Positions 22,996 through 33,920 of a DNA stretch of 64,000 bases are shown in pieces. Source of the stretch: Blastobasis lacticolella (taxonomy: Eukaryota > Arthropoda > Insecta > Lepidoptera > Blastobasidae). Positions within the stretch are counted from its first letter, which is position 1; each line of letters begins with the position of its first letter. The stretch spans positions 136,501-200,500 of the forward strand of contig LR990053.1 of NCBI GenBank assembly GCA_905147135.1, given 5' to 3'. A model generated the notes under the pieces. That model did not search any database, was not told the origin of the DNA, and was given only the letters and a program-made list of their open reading frames with translations. The position numbers and the translations under genes are program-made.

Positions 22996-23461
22996 ATTTT
23001 TAATGACGACAGTAACTTCGACCAAGGTCGGCTCGCCCGTGCATCCCAAAAGCGACTTTAATTTATTCAACGTAAGGATTAGTATCAACTACCTAGCTGC
23101 CTCCTAGATTAGCCCTGCCGTATGTAGCCGGCTTTATAGCGCTGTAGGATTAGAATACCTATAAAATTCGCAGCGTAGAATATATACCGGATATATTCCT
23201 ATGAGTAATGAATTAACAGTCACCAGGCATAGACAAATATTTGAACATACATTGGAAGACTTTGTTCACACATTTGAGCACATGTTTTTTTATTGGACTA
23301 GCCAGGCATTTGACCGTCATCTCACCTGGTGTAAGTACCGATGCGGCCGAAGATGGACCAAGCCTCCATTGCCATGTTTGCCTCGAAGACATCTAGATTG
23401 TAATGATGGTGAATGGATAATGGTGTTTGCTGCATCGGAGGGAAAAAAATCGCAAGGCATA
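22996..23461. other. Unassigned DNA
   Basis: A plus frame spans 23201-23641, but its second half runs antisense through a LINE remnant, so it is not credible as a gene. Confidence 0.35.
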
Positions 23462-23590
23462 AACTCATCATCATCATCACATCAGCCGAAAGACGCCCAC
23501 AAATATCCCACAAAGACCAGTCCTGGTACCCGCGATCTTTACCAGGTCGTCGGTCCACCTTGTGGGAGCCTGGTCGCTATAAACTACCTT
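23462..23590 (-). pseudogene. RTE-type LINE C-terminus with (ATG)n tail
   Basis: On the minus strand a short frame reads VDRRPGKDRGYQDWSLWD, then GRLSADVMMMM. The tail of RTE-type LINE proteins in Lepidoptera typically ends with a Trp-rich block followed by a run of Met encoded by the ATG/GAT microsatellite, and this fits. A plus-strand relative with more of the protein lies at 61067-61190. Confidence 0.6.
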
Positions 23591-23843
23591 CATTTTAATT
23601 TGGTTCTCCTATTACAGCCCTATAAGCCACACCTATCTTAATATGTAGCTAGATAGTCATAAATGGATTTAATCATACGCCAATTAATGCGGATTGAAGC
23701 TTCGCTGCGATAACCGGAAATTATCGTTAATATTGCTTCCTCTAGTGATAGTAGTTATTGATGGTAGTAATGGCATATCTCAGCTAGATCATAGCAAGCG
23801 GCAATTATGGTGTGTGATATATTTGCCGCAGGACAACGGCGGA

Positions 23844-24345
23844 GAGCGTCGATGGCTTAATGGTTGTGAGGCCAAATGAAATACATCGTAAGTGTATACA
23901 TCGGCACTATGTTAGTCTTCCCGAATATATTATGTTGTATGTAGTATTATTTTTATGTCTTTTGATTTCTTGTATCTTTTTCAATGTTGTTTTGTTGTTG
24001 TTTGTGTCAATAAATGTTGTTTCTTTCTTTCTAAATACCAGCTTCGAACCCCTTGTCGTTACCAGCAGTGTGCCAATGACTCGTTTCTTAGTTATGTAAA
24101 TTAGTTGAATAATAATCGATGCTCTTACGGTGAGGGAAAACATCGTGATGAAACCTGCCCACTCAGGCGACTGAATGTGTAGCCATATGATCCAATCTGG
24201 TCGGGTTCCTCTGTTAACAGGGTCGCACTGAGGTCAGATAGCAACCGTTCCATTGTAATTACCTGTTCTGTTAAATCCGGAATTATGATTAATGCGGACC
24301 CCGGGCGCTCGCGCGCGAGAGCACAACCAGGACAATAACGCCAAG
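23844..24345 (+). mobile_element. SINE B split by a LINE 3' end
   Basis: The first 30 bp of the tRNA-like head (23844-23873, AGCGTCGATGGCTTAATGG) are separated from the remaining head and body (24037-24345, box B-like GCTTCGAACC at 24041) by about 155 bp of foreign sequence. The body is otherwise typical and ends GACAATAACGCCAAGATG. Confidence 0.7.
23878..24032 (+). mobile_element. LINE 3' end with (TTTC)n tail inserted in the SINE
   Basis: An AATAAATG-type signal precedes a TTTCTTTCTTTC tail. The insert is bracketed by AAAT at 23874-23877 and 24033-24036, a plausible 4-bp target duplication. No coding sequence is visible. Confidence 0.6.
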
Positions 24346-24680
24346 ATGACCATCTCAGCCGCAGGATGTTTCAGATTGATCAACCTTGTGCCACTTGCAT
24401 CCATCGGCTTCCTAAGTTGTAACTCATTGGGAGCCTTCCTATGTTGCGATTACTGGCCGTGGTCCCTTATTCTGAGATATAAACTACATAATTTTATAAG
24501 AATCCGTTGAGTAGTTCTTTATTCTTTCTCTTTATTCTTTATTGTACGCAAACATTACATAATGATACAGTACTGTAACAGAGATGTACAAAGGTGAGCT
24601 TAACTCATTATTTGAGTTTTCTACCAGCAATCCTTGGAGTCATAGGAACAGGTTTCGTTCTTGTTTGAAAGAGTGACGTA

Positions 24681-24991
24681 AAGTAAAACACGTTTATTCC
24701 AAATATTCATAGAAAAAGTAAAACAGAGACATAAATAGACGTAAAAATATACTCTAATCTCGTTACCTGTGCCATGTGGAGAGTGCAATACATGAGCGTA
24801 AAAATATACTCTAATCTCGTTACCTGTGCCATGTGGAGAGTGCAATACATGAGCGTAAAAATATACTCTAATCTCGTTACCTGTGCACTCTCCACATGGC
24901 ACAGGTAACGAGATTAGAGTATATCTTTACGTCTATTTATGTCTCTGTTTTACTTTTTTCTATGAATATTTGGAATAAACGTGTTTTACTT
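24681..24991. repeat. Local fold-back with 57-bp tandem units in one arm
   Basis: The left arm contains two full 57-bp units (24740-24796, 24797-24853) and a partial third (24854-24886). The right arm 24899-24991 is the reverse complement of the unit plus the left flank to 24681, but holds only one unit. The 12-base spacer 24887-24898 is itself the inverse of the linker between units. Differences are few: one substitution near 24924 and a one-base length change in an A/T run. Confidence 0.9.
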
Positions 24992-25037
24992 GGTGACTGT
25001 CGTGGCATATATCTCAATATATGCCACGACAGTCACC
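24992..25037. repeat. Perfect 21-bp hairpin
   Basis: 24992-25012 pairs exactly with 25017-25037 around the loop CTCA. It starts at the base after the fold-back at 24681-24991, so two inverted repeats sit back to back. Confidence 0.9.
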
Positions 25038-25544
25038 GTAACAAACACACATTCATCAAACGTGACAAACATCCATCGATCCTCATATGCTCCTTGAATT
25101 ACTAGGACAAAATTATGCCACAACACCACCCTAAATTCACCTCTGAAATACTCATAATAAATAGCACACTACTTCTTTACACACAGTAATTTCCTCGAGA
25201 CGTGACCAGCAAAGCGTATAGCGAGGTGTTGTAAAGCGGGAAAATACGCAATCTAAAACGCGCTAAGATAAACGGCTGCAAAGCACCTCACTGCTGCAAT
25301 TTTTCTGAAATTGCCCTCGCTTCATCCCAAAGCGTACTCCTGGACTGCTACGAGGGGGTGTATGCTCCACAATACGTGTACACGGATACAAGAAAATACA
25401 CATTACATTCTTAATAGTCGAGTTGGTATTGTGGTTCGTGTTGGTATTATGTTGGTATTGCATATTTACAACTTAATAAAAGGAATGAGAGATAATGATG
25501 ATTTAAACCCAGGTGAACTTTTTATATTCTACGCAGTGATAATC
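25038..25544. other. Unassigned DNA
   Basis: No recognised repeat or gene. Confidence 0.4.
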
Positions 25545-25800
25545 GAGCAGACAGCCCACTTTATGGTAAGCGGTAACTGTCGCCTATAACATCTACGATT
25601 CTTGCAACGTTAACTCGCCTGCAACAAAAATGTAGATCCGCAGGTGCGTTGTCACTGAGAGGACTAAGATGAAATGCCTTATGTCTGTAATTGCGCTAGC
25701 TACCGGATTCATCAAACCGGAACACAACAATGCAAGCATCGTTGCTTGGCGGCCGTACTCACCCAGGCTAACTCCTTTGGCTTGACAGGGTCCTAACACC
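25545..25800 (+). repeat. Interspersed repeat family G
   Basis: Shares CAGCCCACTTTATGGTAAGC, GCAGGTGCGTTGTCACTG and CTGTAATTGCGCTAGCTAC with the copy at 32580-32885 (inverted) and its mirror at 53157-53462. Class unknown. Confidence 0.6.
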
Positions 25801-26856
25801 TGATCTAATGTAACAACAGAGATTACATAGACACATAGACATGCCGATCGACGTACAGAAATTCCTTTAATTCTTTAGAGAAACTTTTTTTCGTTTGCGT
25901 AAATATCCCAGACAGATTGACAGACAGACGTCCAATAAACCAACCTAGCAATGTTTCTTTTATCTTGTAAAATAAGACTCTTAAAGTCGCCAAATACAAG
26001 CGCTAATGCCCTCAGCTGTAGGTAATCCAGTTTCGACGTAATCAAATGTAAGGAATCCGGGCGCGCGTGTGCCGCGTGCAAGAAAGACGTTTTTGCAGCG
26101 GCGACACGGGTTCGGCAAATCCTTTGTTTTCCCTTTTCACTTAATTTCAATTTGATTCGACTACGCCCCGCCCCGCGGGGGGAATCGACGCGTGCTGCTT
26201 TCAGAAGTAAAGTGAGTTAAGAAGAAAATAGAGTTATTAAGTATTGTGAAACATCGATTTGTGGGCCGAAAGATAGTGAATGCCGTCATGGCAGATCGTT
26301 CTCTCTGGTCTGGTTAGGAGTCTAGGATCAAGAATCAAAGTACCTACGTCACCAGTGTTGCATCCTCTACAAAAAATACCTTAATTTTTTTAATGCTCCA
26401 TCATGTGAATAGATATAAGCTAGTACGTATCAGACGTACATAATGCGAATCAATTTACTAGAGTGCGCGTCATAATAAATAAATAAATGACAAGAAACTC
26501 TTTACTCCATAAGGTCTTACAGACAGACTATCAAATTTAGTTCCATTTTCAGCCGCGCATAAAGTTATCATCGCGCACTCTATACTTTGAATTTTAATTA
26601 ATACAAAATGATTTTATTACAAGGCGTTTAGCCTTGTGCGATGAGTGTTCATAACAGAGTACAAATTTTTGTTATTACGCACTTACACAGCAAGAGAAGG
26701 TGACGCTTTCGAAGGAACTTATAATCGAGCTAATCGAAAATAATATACATAGGCACCATAGGATAAAAATACTTTTATCAAATAAAAACAATAAATAAAT
26801 TTAATATTAAGTCTTTAAGCACAAAAAGATAGGTACTTTGATATGTAGATAGGGGC
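25801..26856. other. Unassigned AT-rich DNA
   Basis: Contains a G+C-rich spot near 26165-26190 (GCCCCGCCCCGCGGGGGG) and AT-rich remainder. No gene seen. Confidence 0.4.
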
Positions 26857-27498
26857 TCAATGGCCTTTGAATAAAATCAATTTATTATACATATTTCGTA
26901 TGCTGTCACCTTTATTTGTAAATGATTTTGTAGCATAGTGAATGCGTACATTCAAATATTTCTTATACACAGCTTTAATTAAAAGACAATAATGATTTTC
27001 AAATATAGATCCTATCGGAATAATCGTGATCAAGAAATAATTTGATTCCAATCTTTTTTTTTCAAACATTTCTGTATAAGATATTGCAATGGATCTTTTT
27101 TATTGGTAATTTTTTTTAAACATTTCTACGACTATTTCGCACAATCTTATTATCTATTTTGATGGATAACGCAGACCACCCTTATCTTTGATATATTAAA
27201 GAGAATATTAAATTTTTTCGGTTGGCTGTAATGAAGTTAAGCAATGTTCACATTTAATTTGTCCCTCCAATGCTTTTATGACAAAACCGCCCATGTATAT
27301 TATTACATTCGGAGCAAATTCCGTCAGCTTTGTAGGATCAGCTAAATAATCGTGATCGTTAGGTACAACAACTTCTGACTCCAGAGATTGCTGAAGATTC
27401 CCGTCATCTTTAGTCAATCTATTATGATCCGTTGTGTTGTTAATCGCAATTTCCGGCTTTGTGCAGGTTAAAATATTTAACTCCATCAAGGTATGCAA
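26857..27498 (-). pseudogene. P-element/THAP9-type transposase, decayed C-terminus
   Basis: On the minus strand one reading frame, broken by stops, carries the block APNVIIYMGGFVIKALEG followed by IKCEHCLTSL, then GGLRYPSK, stop, IIRLCEIVVEMF near 27120-27185, and finally a basic end YLNVRIHYATKSF then NKLILFKGH at 26857. The order (Cys-x-x-Cys after a glycine-rich 'G-F/Y-V' block, then GGL-PS, then a final K-LILF) is that of the C-terminal region of P-element and THAP9-like transposases. About 215 codons remain. The N-terminal THAP DNA-binding and most of the catalytic domain are missing, and internal stops show it is not functional. Recognition is by eye and would be settled by a profile search. 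Confidence 0.65.
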
Positions 27499-27651
27499 TT
27501 ACCTGTTGTTAAATGTTTTAATTGGCCGTGAACTAGCATACGTTGATGTTTTATTTGTTTGCAATAATTTATTACAACCTTTAAAATGGTTGAGAACTAT
27601 TGATAAATACAATATTATCCAATACAACGTACCCAGTGTTTTATGTTTGAC

Positions 27652-27905
27652 GACCTGAGTGGTTCAATGGTCAACATGCCTGCCACGCAAGAGGTCCCGG
27701 GTTCGATTCCCGGCCGGGCACAAATTGAAATGATGAATTTTAATTTCTGTTACGGGTCTGAGTGTTCTATGTATAATAAGTATGTATTTAAAAAGTATTT
27801 AAGTAGTATATCAGTTATCTGGCACCCATAGTACAAGCTTTGCTTAGTTTGGGGCTAGATGGCGCTTTGTGAATTTGTCCACGAATATTTATTTATATAT
27901 TATAT
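27652..27905 (+). mobile_element. SINE C, complete
   Basis: A tRNA-Gly-like head (27652-27720) with GCC in the anticodon position and a strong box B (GGGTTCGATTCC) is followed by the usual body and an AT-rich tail. The acceptor arms do not pair and no discriminator follows, so it is a SINE. Other copies: 31605, 39257, 54203, 46563 and 12541. Confidence 0.85.
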
Positions 27906-28823
27906 ATATACTCTTTGCTAAGAACCTATTTCAAGCGATTATCAATTACCAAAATTGTCGGGGCACCATCTAGTGCGCCGGGGCGCCATCCCTAAATGCT
28001 ACATGCTGCTATAACCTGGAAAAATAAAAAGTATAAGAAAATGTCGGACTGAAGCTTGACTTTTGTACAGAGAATGACAATTTTAACTTATTCTCAATTT
28101 GGTCGAATAATATACTGATTATGGTGATAACATTTTACGTTTTCACACATTATTTCTAATGTCTTATCAAATTATACTAGTATTCTACTAATATTCTACT
28201 GTTCTAATCTAATAATCTTTTAACAAAGCAAGCAATACTTACGTATGAAAGGATAACTCTTCTAATTTTCGGTCAGTACGGCTTTTGCAACCTAATATGC
28301 AGCATACAACCATTTTCAAATGATGAGTACTATGCAGCAATCGATTTTGGCTTACATCCGCTACTTTATTTATTGTAAATCTCGCAAAATTTACAATTAT
28401 ATTGAGATCATTTGGAATGACGTCGCAATTGCAATTGCGACCAACAAAAAAATCTCATATTCCGACAAGGACAACAAATATTGTCTTCGTCCTTTTCATT
28501 CTAAGCAGTTTTTGTATGTTGTGATCTCGTTCATGCATGGTATTATTATTAGCTTGTCATGTCTATGTTAATACTCCCTGTAAGTTACACAACACAGTAC
28601 ATTTAATAAAAATTAACCATAACCTATTCGACAGCTGTCGGACAACCTCCGACAAAGTTTATATATACACAAACATCTCTCAAAATGAAAGCCTCGGTCT
28701 CCTTTCTTGTCAACGAACGAAACAGAAAACGCGTACGCGTCGCGCCCGCATTGTCACCGCGTAGCAACCGGACACAAAACGTGAAATCTATCCTACACTC
28801 TTGTGTCTTGTGTCATTAGTTTA
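27906..28823. other. Unassigned DNA left of P2
   Basis: No recognised repeat or gene. A small near-palindrome (CAATTGCAATTGCG) lies near 28430. This is the left flank of the large palindrome structure. Confidence 0.4.
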
Positions 28824-29120
28824 AGCTCTAAAAAGCTAGCAGTACAAAGTGAGCAAAAATTAAAAAAAATATGGTCAAAATTTGTTGCTAATTTGTGGCT
28901 AATTAGTTGCCGAAAAATCGATTTTGTTGCTCTTGCCGATTTCGGGAAATCGTCAACAATGCTAGCTTCAACATAAGCTGGCATGGACTTTAAGATAAAA
29001 TCATAAATTAAATATACAAAATCACTACAAATTAGTTGCTTAAATTATTTTTATTTGCTTTGCTTGCTTAAATGTCGATTTTTTTATAGAAAAAAAAACG
29101 AAATAAATTTGTTGCTCATC
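28824..29120 (+). repeat. Third copy of the P2 central element at the left boundary
   Basis: These 297 bp match 42445-42741 in direct orientation with a single substitution visible (T for A in an A-rich run near 28861). The inverted copy is 43302-43598. The match ends one base before the left arm of P2 begins (29122). The element itself has CTAGC-containing sequence and repeated TTAGTTGC motifs; its class is unknown. Confidence 0.9.
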
Positions 29121-29339
29121 ATTAGATATTTACCCCCCACCATTACCACCATTGCACCCACTTTCGCGACAGGTATGACAACGCCCTTTATAACTTAGGG
29201 CAACAATTTCAAGTGGGATTGCTATCACTCATCATAAAGATTTTTATCGGATCATTTGTAATTACCAACAACGATTAATTGAATTTTTAATTAAAATTTA
29301 ACATCGCCCTGTAAACTTGTGGCAAACCCTTTCTTGACC

Positions 29340-29545
29340 CCCGACGAAAAAAGGAGTGTTGTACATCTAAGTCTCTGTAGATCTGTAGATTTGTGTGTCT
29401 GACAATGGCATTGTAGCTTTCGAACGAATGGACTGATTTCGATGCGGATTTTAATATTTGAAAGCCAGTTCAATCGAAATGGTTCTTAGCTTTGTTTTGT
29501 TAAAAATCGGTTTAGCAGTTTAGGAAATATTTAGATACATACTTA
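29340..29545 (+). repeat. Dispersed repeat family F
   Basis: Shares a block like CATTGTAGCTTTCGAACG and a TTTAGGAAATATTTAGATAC-type end with the copies near 33095-33465. Probably a transposon remnant; class not known. Mirror at about 56495-56700. Confidence 0.45.
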
Positions 29546-29639
29546 GTGAGGCGTTTTCCGAAGCTTATCGGTCGGTTAGGTTACATAAACGACATCTTCC
29601 AAACGCACGGTGTCCGTCGTATCTAGGTCTAACCTTCAC

Positions 29640-29860
29640 AAATCTTGGCGAGGAAGGGGCCGTTAATCACGCGAGGGGGGCGGGGGTCCGGCATATAATG
29701 TGGGCTCGTTATAATATTTCCTCCGTACACATTCAGGGACACAGTCCCGTCCCACCGTCCCGCGGGCTTTGTCCCGTCCCTTTGTCCCTTTGCAGCGCGC
29801 CGGGCTGGAAACCCCGCGCTGGGATGCGGGACGCGGGACTCGCCACTTCACTTCTTTAAG
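29640..29860. other. G+C-rich island with clustered GTCCC/CGGGAC motifs
   Basis: Within about 110 bp there are at least six GTCCC and two CGGGAC occurrences, in an AT-rich region. Similar islands are at 33640-33780 and 38560-38625 and mirrored in the right arm. No open frame supports coding. Could be a decayed repeat or regulatory DNA. Confidence 0.5.
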
Positions 29861-30829
29861 GTGCGCCGTTTATTTTATCTTTATACTCGTGTGTAGTTTC
29901 TGTAAAGGTTTAATGAGGATTTGTTTGTGAACACCGAGGTTGGTTTATTTTTGATTAAAAGTCCACGATGGGACCCTCTTTATTTCTGTCGGCGAATAAT
30001 AATGTATTCGTTTTGTTGGGATTCAAAACATTTGTGTTGATTCTAATGATAATGTTGGTTATGTAATATTTCTCAGAAGTGTTCTGGATTAGTTCTTATA
30101 GTGACAATAGTGCGGTGATAACTTTTTGTAAATATAATAATAATGTATCATCATGGGGTGCTAATCAGCTCCGGAGACTGTTCAACCAGTAGTGAATAAC
30201 CACGAAAGTCTTAAAACCTATATTACAGTCTCGGGGCCCTCAGCGGAAGACCTTGGACAACGTCGCTTCGCCAACGATATTAGAAGACACAAACCACAAG
30301 TGGAGCACTTTGCGGTGCAGAAGTTGGACTAGTCTTAAAATATGAAATGGTTACCATCCAGCTCCCGGACTCTGCGAACGTTGCTATATTATGAAAATGA
30401 AAAATGTATTTATTGAATGAGGATTATATAATCTCTTTTCAAACGTCAAAAATCTAACGGAAAGCAAAGGGAGAGTTAAGCGAGCTCATCCAGGTAGGGG
30501 GCGATGCATGCAGACCGATTATCACCTTGAATATCGGTCACGCAAGCACGCTGCCGCTAGACCTAGAGTGTTCGATTAGTAGATATGATGCGTAACAGCT
30601 TCTCAAAAGGTCGGTTGTCTTAACTAGGCACTTAACTTACACTTAGATGCACACTATTGTGCTTACATGGGTTGTTGCCGGCAGCGTACAATGTACTTAA
30701 TTGGGAATAATGTAAGCACATTCTCCCTTATTTTCTTTAATTTTTTGGGTACGCAATAAGTTTATCTTGCATTATGTCATCATATTATTGCAGTGCAGTT
30801 TTACTCTCCTTTTTATTTTTATTCTGTTA
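29861..30829. other. Unassigned arm DNA with possible LINE tails
   Basis: Contains AT-rich DNA and a possible LINE 3' end on the minus strand near 30395-30480 (AATAAATACATTTTTC on that strand). No gene seen. Confidence 0.35.
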
Positions 30830-30930
30830 TTACTAGCGAGGACCTGTAATTGGATAGTTGGTTCTAAAATAATATTTTTTATTTTTTTTATAGCTGTTGG
30901 TACTCTAATAAATAAATAAATTAGGTTTTA
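30830..30930 (+). repeat. Family H, LINE 3' tail
   Basis: GACCTGTAATTGGAT, then TAGCTGTTGGTACTC and an (AATA)n tail. A second copy is at 36090-36185 and both are mirrored. A Jockey-type 3' end is likely. Confidence 0.55.
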
Positions 30931-30949
30931 CATGAAGATCTTCGTTTTC

Positions 30950-31465
30950 ACAAACTCGAATTACGCATTGCTTAACTAGGACACTCGTATCTTTAGGTAT
31001 GGCTTTAGCCAATATATCTACATCACCAAACTCCTACGTCTACGCGTGATTTATCATAGGATTCGGTTTGTAATATTGGTAAACTGTAGAATGTCACAAA
31101 CTTATCTGAACCGATGAAGGCGTCGCTGTTGTTGACAATAAACTGACATTTCAAAATGTGACACTCAATTAGAGTATTGGCCACCGTTTCCGTCCCGGTG
31201 GCCAATACTGTAATTAAGTTTTGCTGTGGGCGGAAGTTTGCTGTGGGAAACAGAACGCAACTGTCATTTTAGGCGATACCTGAGGACCATCTGAGGACAA
31301 AACACCGCCCAATCTACTTCCTAACTTTAATGGTTACCTAACGGTAATAGTTATTTCGTAGTTGGTGACACGTATTTTCGTCTTATGCAATTCTTAAGTA
31401 TTTGGGCATCGGCATCGGTATCGCCATTGTGCATTTAGGTGATTCCTATGTTTAGTGAAAACGGA
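30950..31465 (+). repeat. Dispersed repeat family D with an internal hairpin
   Basis: About 500 bp that recurs in diverged form at 63385-63815 (shared landmarks: GTAAACTGTAG, ACAGAACGCAACTGT, TTTTCGTCTTATGCAATTC, GATTCCTATGTTTAGT) and inverted at 54575-55090. This copy contains a 14-bp perfect hairpin, 31173-31186 with 31196-31209, absent from the copy at 63385. Confidence 0.75.
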
Positions 31466-31604
31466 CTAATCTCCAGATGATGATGATGTCTATCAGTACA
31501 TCACATCTGACCCTCAATATATTCTATAAGCGGAAACTTGTAATTGGCTTAAATATGTTTAAAGTTTCCAATATATTCAATTATAATAACAAAAATAACA
31601 ATTG

Positions 31605-31837
31605 TGGACAAATTCACACAGCGCCATCTAGCCCTAAAGTAAGCAAAGCTTGTGTTATGGGTGCTAGATAACTGATAAACTACTTATATACTTTTAAATA
31701 TATACTTATTATACATAGAACACCCAGACCCGTAACAGAAGTTAAAATTCATCATTTCAATTTCTGCCCGGCCGGGAATCGAACCCGGGACCTCTTGCAT
31801 AGCAGACATAATGTTGACCACTGAACCACTCAGGTCG
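31605..31837 (-). mobile_element. SINE C in the P2 left arm
   Basis: Complete copy with tRNA-like head at 31765-31836 (box B GGGTTCGATTCC on the minus strand) and body to about 31605. Anticodon-region bases differ from the copy at 27652. Mirrored at 54203-54435. Confidence 0.85.
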
Positions 31838-32204
31838 TAAATAATAAAATAATAGCTGTAAGTATTCCCATACACATAGAAATAAATATTGAGCGAGTTA
31901 CTTTCGTGTATATTTGGTTGTATAGCGCTCCTCCCCCCGTAAGAAACATTATGTCGCCACAATGAATTCGTTACAAAAATTGTCCGTACATCCGTCCATA
32001 TGGTCCCTTTCCTATAAACGGGAGTAATGTGGACGCAGCCCGAGAATATGCTAAGGACCATTGGCTATTATGGGTGATATAAAGGGTTCTGTAGAGGTGA
32101 CGATGTACCATGCTTGAGCACAGGTAATGGCGGTGTCCCGGTGTCCCCTAACATGTAAATAAGCTTCTTGCGACACGCACCTGTTATTACAATATTTTTT
32201 CTTA

Positions 32205-32425
32205 GATATTTTTTTTTATACCACTAAGGTGGCAAACAAGCTTGCGGCCTGCCTGATGGTAAGCAGTCACCGCAGCCTATGGACGTTTGCAATACCAGGG
32301 GCATCACCCACGCGTTGCCGACCCCGTTAAATACCTTTTAACCCCTTTCTTGAAGAACTCCATGTTGTACTCTCCAGGGAAAACCTCTCCAGGTAGTTCA
32401 TTCCACAACCTTAGTGTTATATTTA
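32205..32425 (+). repeat. Interspersed repeat family A in the P2 left arm
   Basis: The most complete copy, from a T run and ACCACTAAGGTGGCAAACAA to TTCATTCCACAACCTTAGTG. Mirrored at 53615-53835. Confidence 0.8.
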
Positions 32426-32579
32426 AGCTAACAAATTTTAACATCTACAACTTTTGCTTTTTTTCTTTGTTTTACTACTGTTTAAAAAGAAATAGACCTA
32501 CGGAGAGGGTCTATGGCCTGGCTAGTGTAATATACTGGACGGGGGGACGTCCATTAATGATTCTTACATTACAGGTAAC

Positions 32580-32885
32580 CTGCAGATCACAATTACAGAC
32601 AGCCAGCGCAATTACAGGCATGAGGCATTTGTGAGGTGGGCAACGCATTAGCGATACTCTTGGTGTTGCTAATGTCTATAGGCAGTGGTGACCACTTTCC
32701 ATCAGGTGGCCCGCTTGCCTGTTTGCCTACCGTATGACATAAAAAAAAAAAAAAAAAAATTGTGACAGTGACAACGCACCTGCGGTTATGAAATTTTTGT
32801 CTGCAACCTAAATGCATGAATCGTAGATATTGTGGAAGATAGTTACCGCTTACCATAAAGTGGGCTGTCTCCCCTTTTGTCACTA
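32580..32885 (-). repeat. Interspersed repeat family G in the P2 left arm
   Basis: Inverted relative to 25545-25800, with an A run of about 18 at 32742-32759. Part of it (32690-32730) resembles family A, so the families may share a 3' module. The A run is where the arms differ by two bases. Mirrored at 53157-53462. Confidence 0.65.
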
Positions 32886-33094
32886 CCTAGCTTAAATGAA
32901 CACCGCACCCTACAAATCGATATATCTTACATTAATATTTCTGATTTAGGTAAAGTTATCTAGGTTGCCCTGCGTTCGAAAGCTCGTCTTGACGGTGCGG
33001 CGGTTGGCAACCGCCCAGGAGCCCGATACGGACAGACGCAGGGCGGTGGCTCTGCGATGCGTTCGGAAACTGCCGCTTCGAGGTTTTGTAACCT

Positions 33095-33465
33095 CCAATG
33101 AAAAAAGAGAGGGTTATAAGTTTGATGTGTGTATCTGTGTAGCTGTCGCATTGTAGTTACCGAACGAATGTTTTCTATTAAGATTAAAAGAGATTATAAG
33201 AATTAGAATGAGTCGTTTATTGAATTTATTTAACAAAATGTTGTGAGTTGCCATAAAATAAATGTACAAATATTTCCTAAACTACTCAACCAATTTTAAT
33301 AAAATAAAGTTAAAACGTATATTGCTGAAACTGACTGTAACATAGAAAAAACCGCATCCAAATCTGCCCATCCGTTTGGGAGCTAAGACGCCACAAACAG
33401 ACATGCACGTCAAACTTGTAACACACTCTCTTTGTACACCCTCTTTTAAAAATTGTAGTTGGTTT
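33095..33465. repeat. Two inverted copies of family F
   Basis: A plus-oriented part (33115-33175) faces a minus-oriented part (33265-33450). Landmarks are TATCTGTGTAGCTGTCGCAT and, inverted, TTAGCTCCCAAACGG. Mirrored at about 52577-52947. Confidence 0.5.
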
Positions 33466-33589
33466 AGTGAATTTTGTTGGCGTTCACAACTTTCCTCTTA
33501 GTTAATAAACTCCCTAGATAGATATTCTCACAATCTTACCTTAACATTTCACTTAAACATTTTAAGATTTAACCGCACCGCACTCCAAG

Positions 33590-33800
33590 GCCGGGAACGC
33601 ACCTCTGTCCGACGAACTTCTCGAAAATACCATCTGGAGCATAAAATAGCTGTCCCGCCGTCCCGCTATCCCGCCTGCACCGGCCCCGCGGGACGCTGCC
33701 CGGGACAACTTGTCCCGTAACTACTTACAATATTGCATTTCGCACTTGTTAGCGGAGTTTCGGCGCTCGAGTCCCGCCATTTTAGCACAATGGGGATTTA
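33590..33800. other. Second G+C-rich GTCCCG/CGGGAC island
   Basis: Contains four GTCCCG-type and two CGGGAC motifs between about 33650 and 33775. Overlapping opposed frames here (33710-33918) have no recognised protein. Mirrored near 52242-52452. Confidence 0.45.
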
Positions 33801-33920
33801 TTGTGCATTTTTGCATTTGCTTTGTAAATACGGGAGTGCTGGGATGGATGGTGTGGTGGGGGTTTAGTGCTAGATTCGGTAAGGGAATAGACACTCGCTT
33901 ATGATTATACTTGGTCATCT

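Noticed and set aside
23201..23641. 146-codon plus-strand ORF as a gene
   Set aside because: Its second half is antisense to a minus-strand RTE LINE end with a (ATG)n tail; no domain is seen.
24621..24902. Protein with an in-frame 19-residue repeat
   Set aside because: The repeat comes from the 57-bp DNA tandem, whose length happens to be a multiple of three; the locus is a fold-back with no other coding sign.
27652..27720. tRNA-Gly-like gene
   Set aside because: Box B and anticodon region look like tRNA-Gly, but the acceptor arms do not pair and a constant SINE body follows in all copies.
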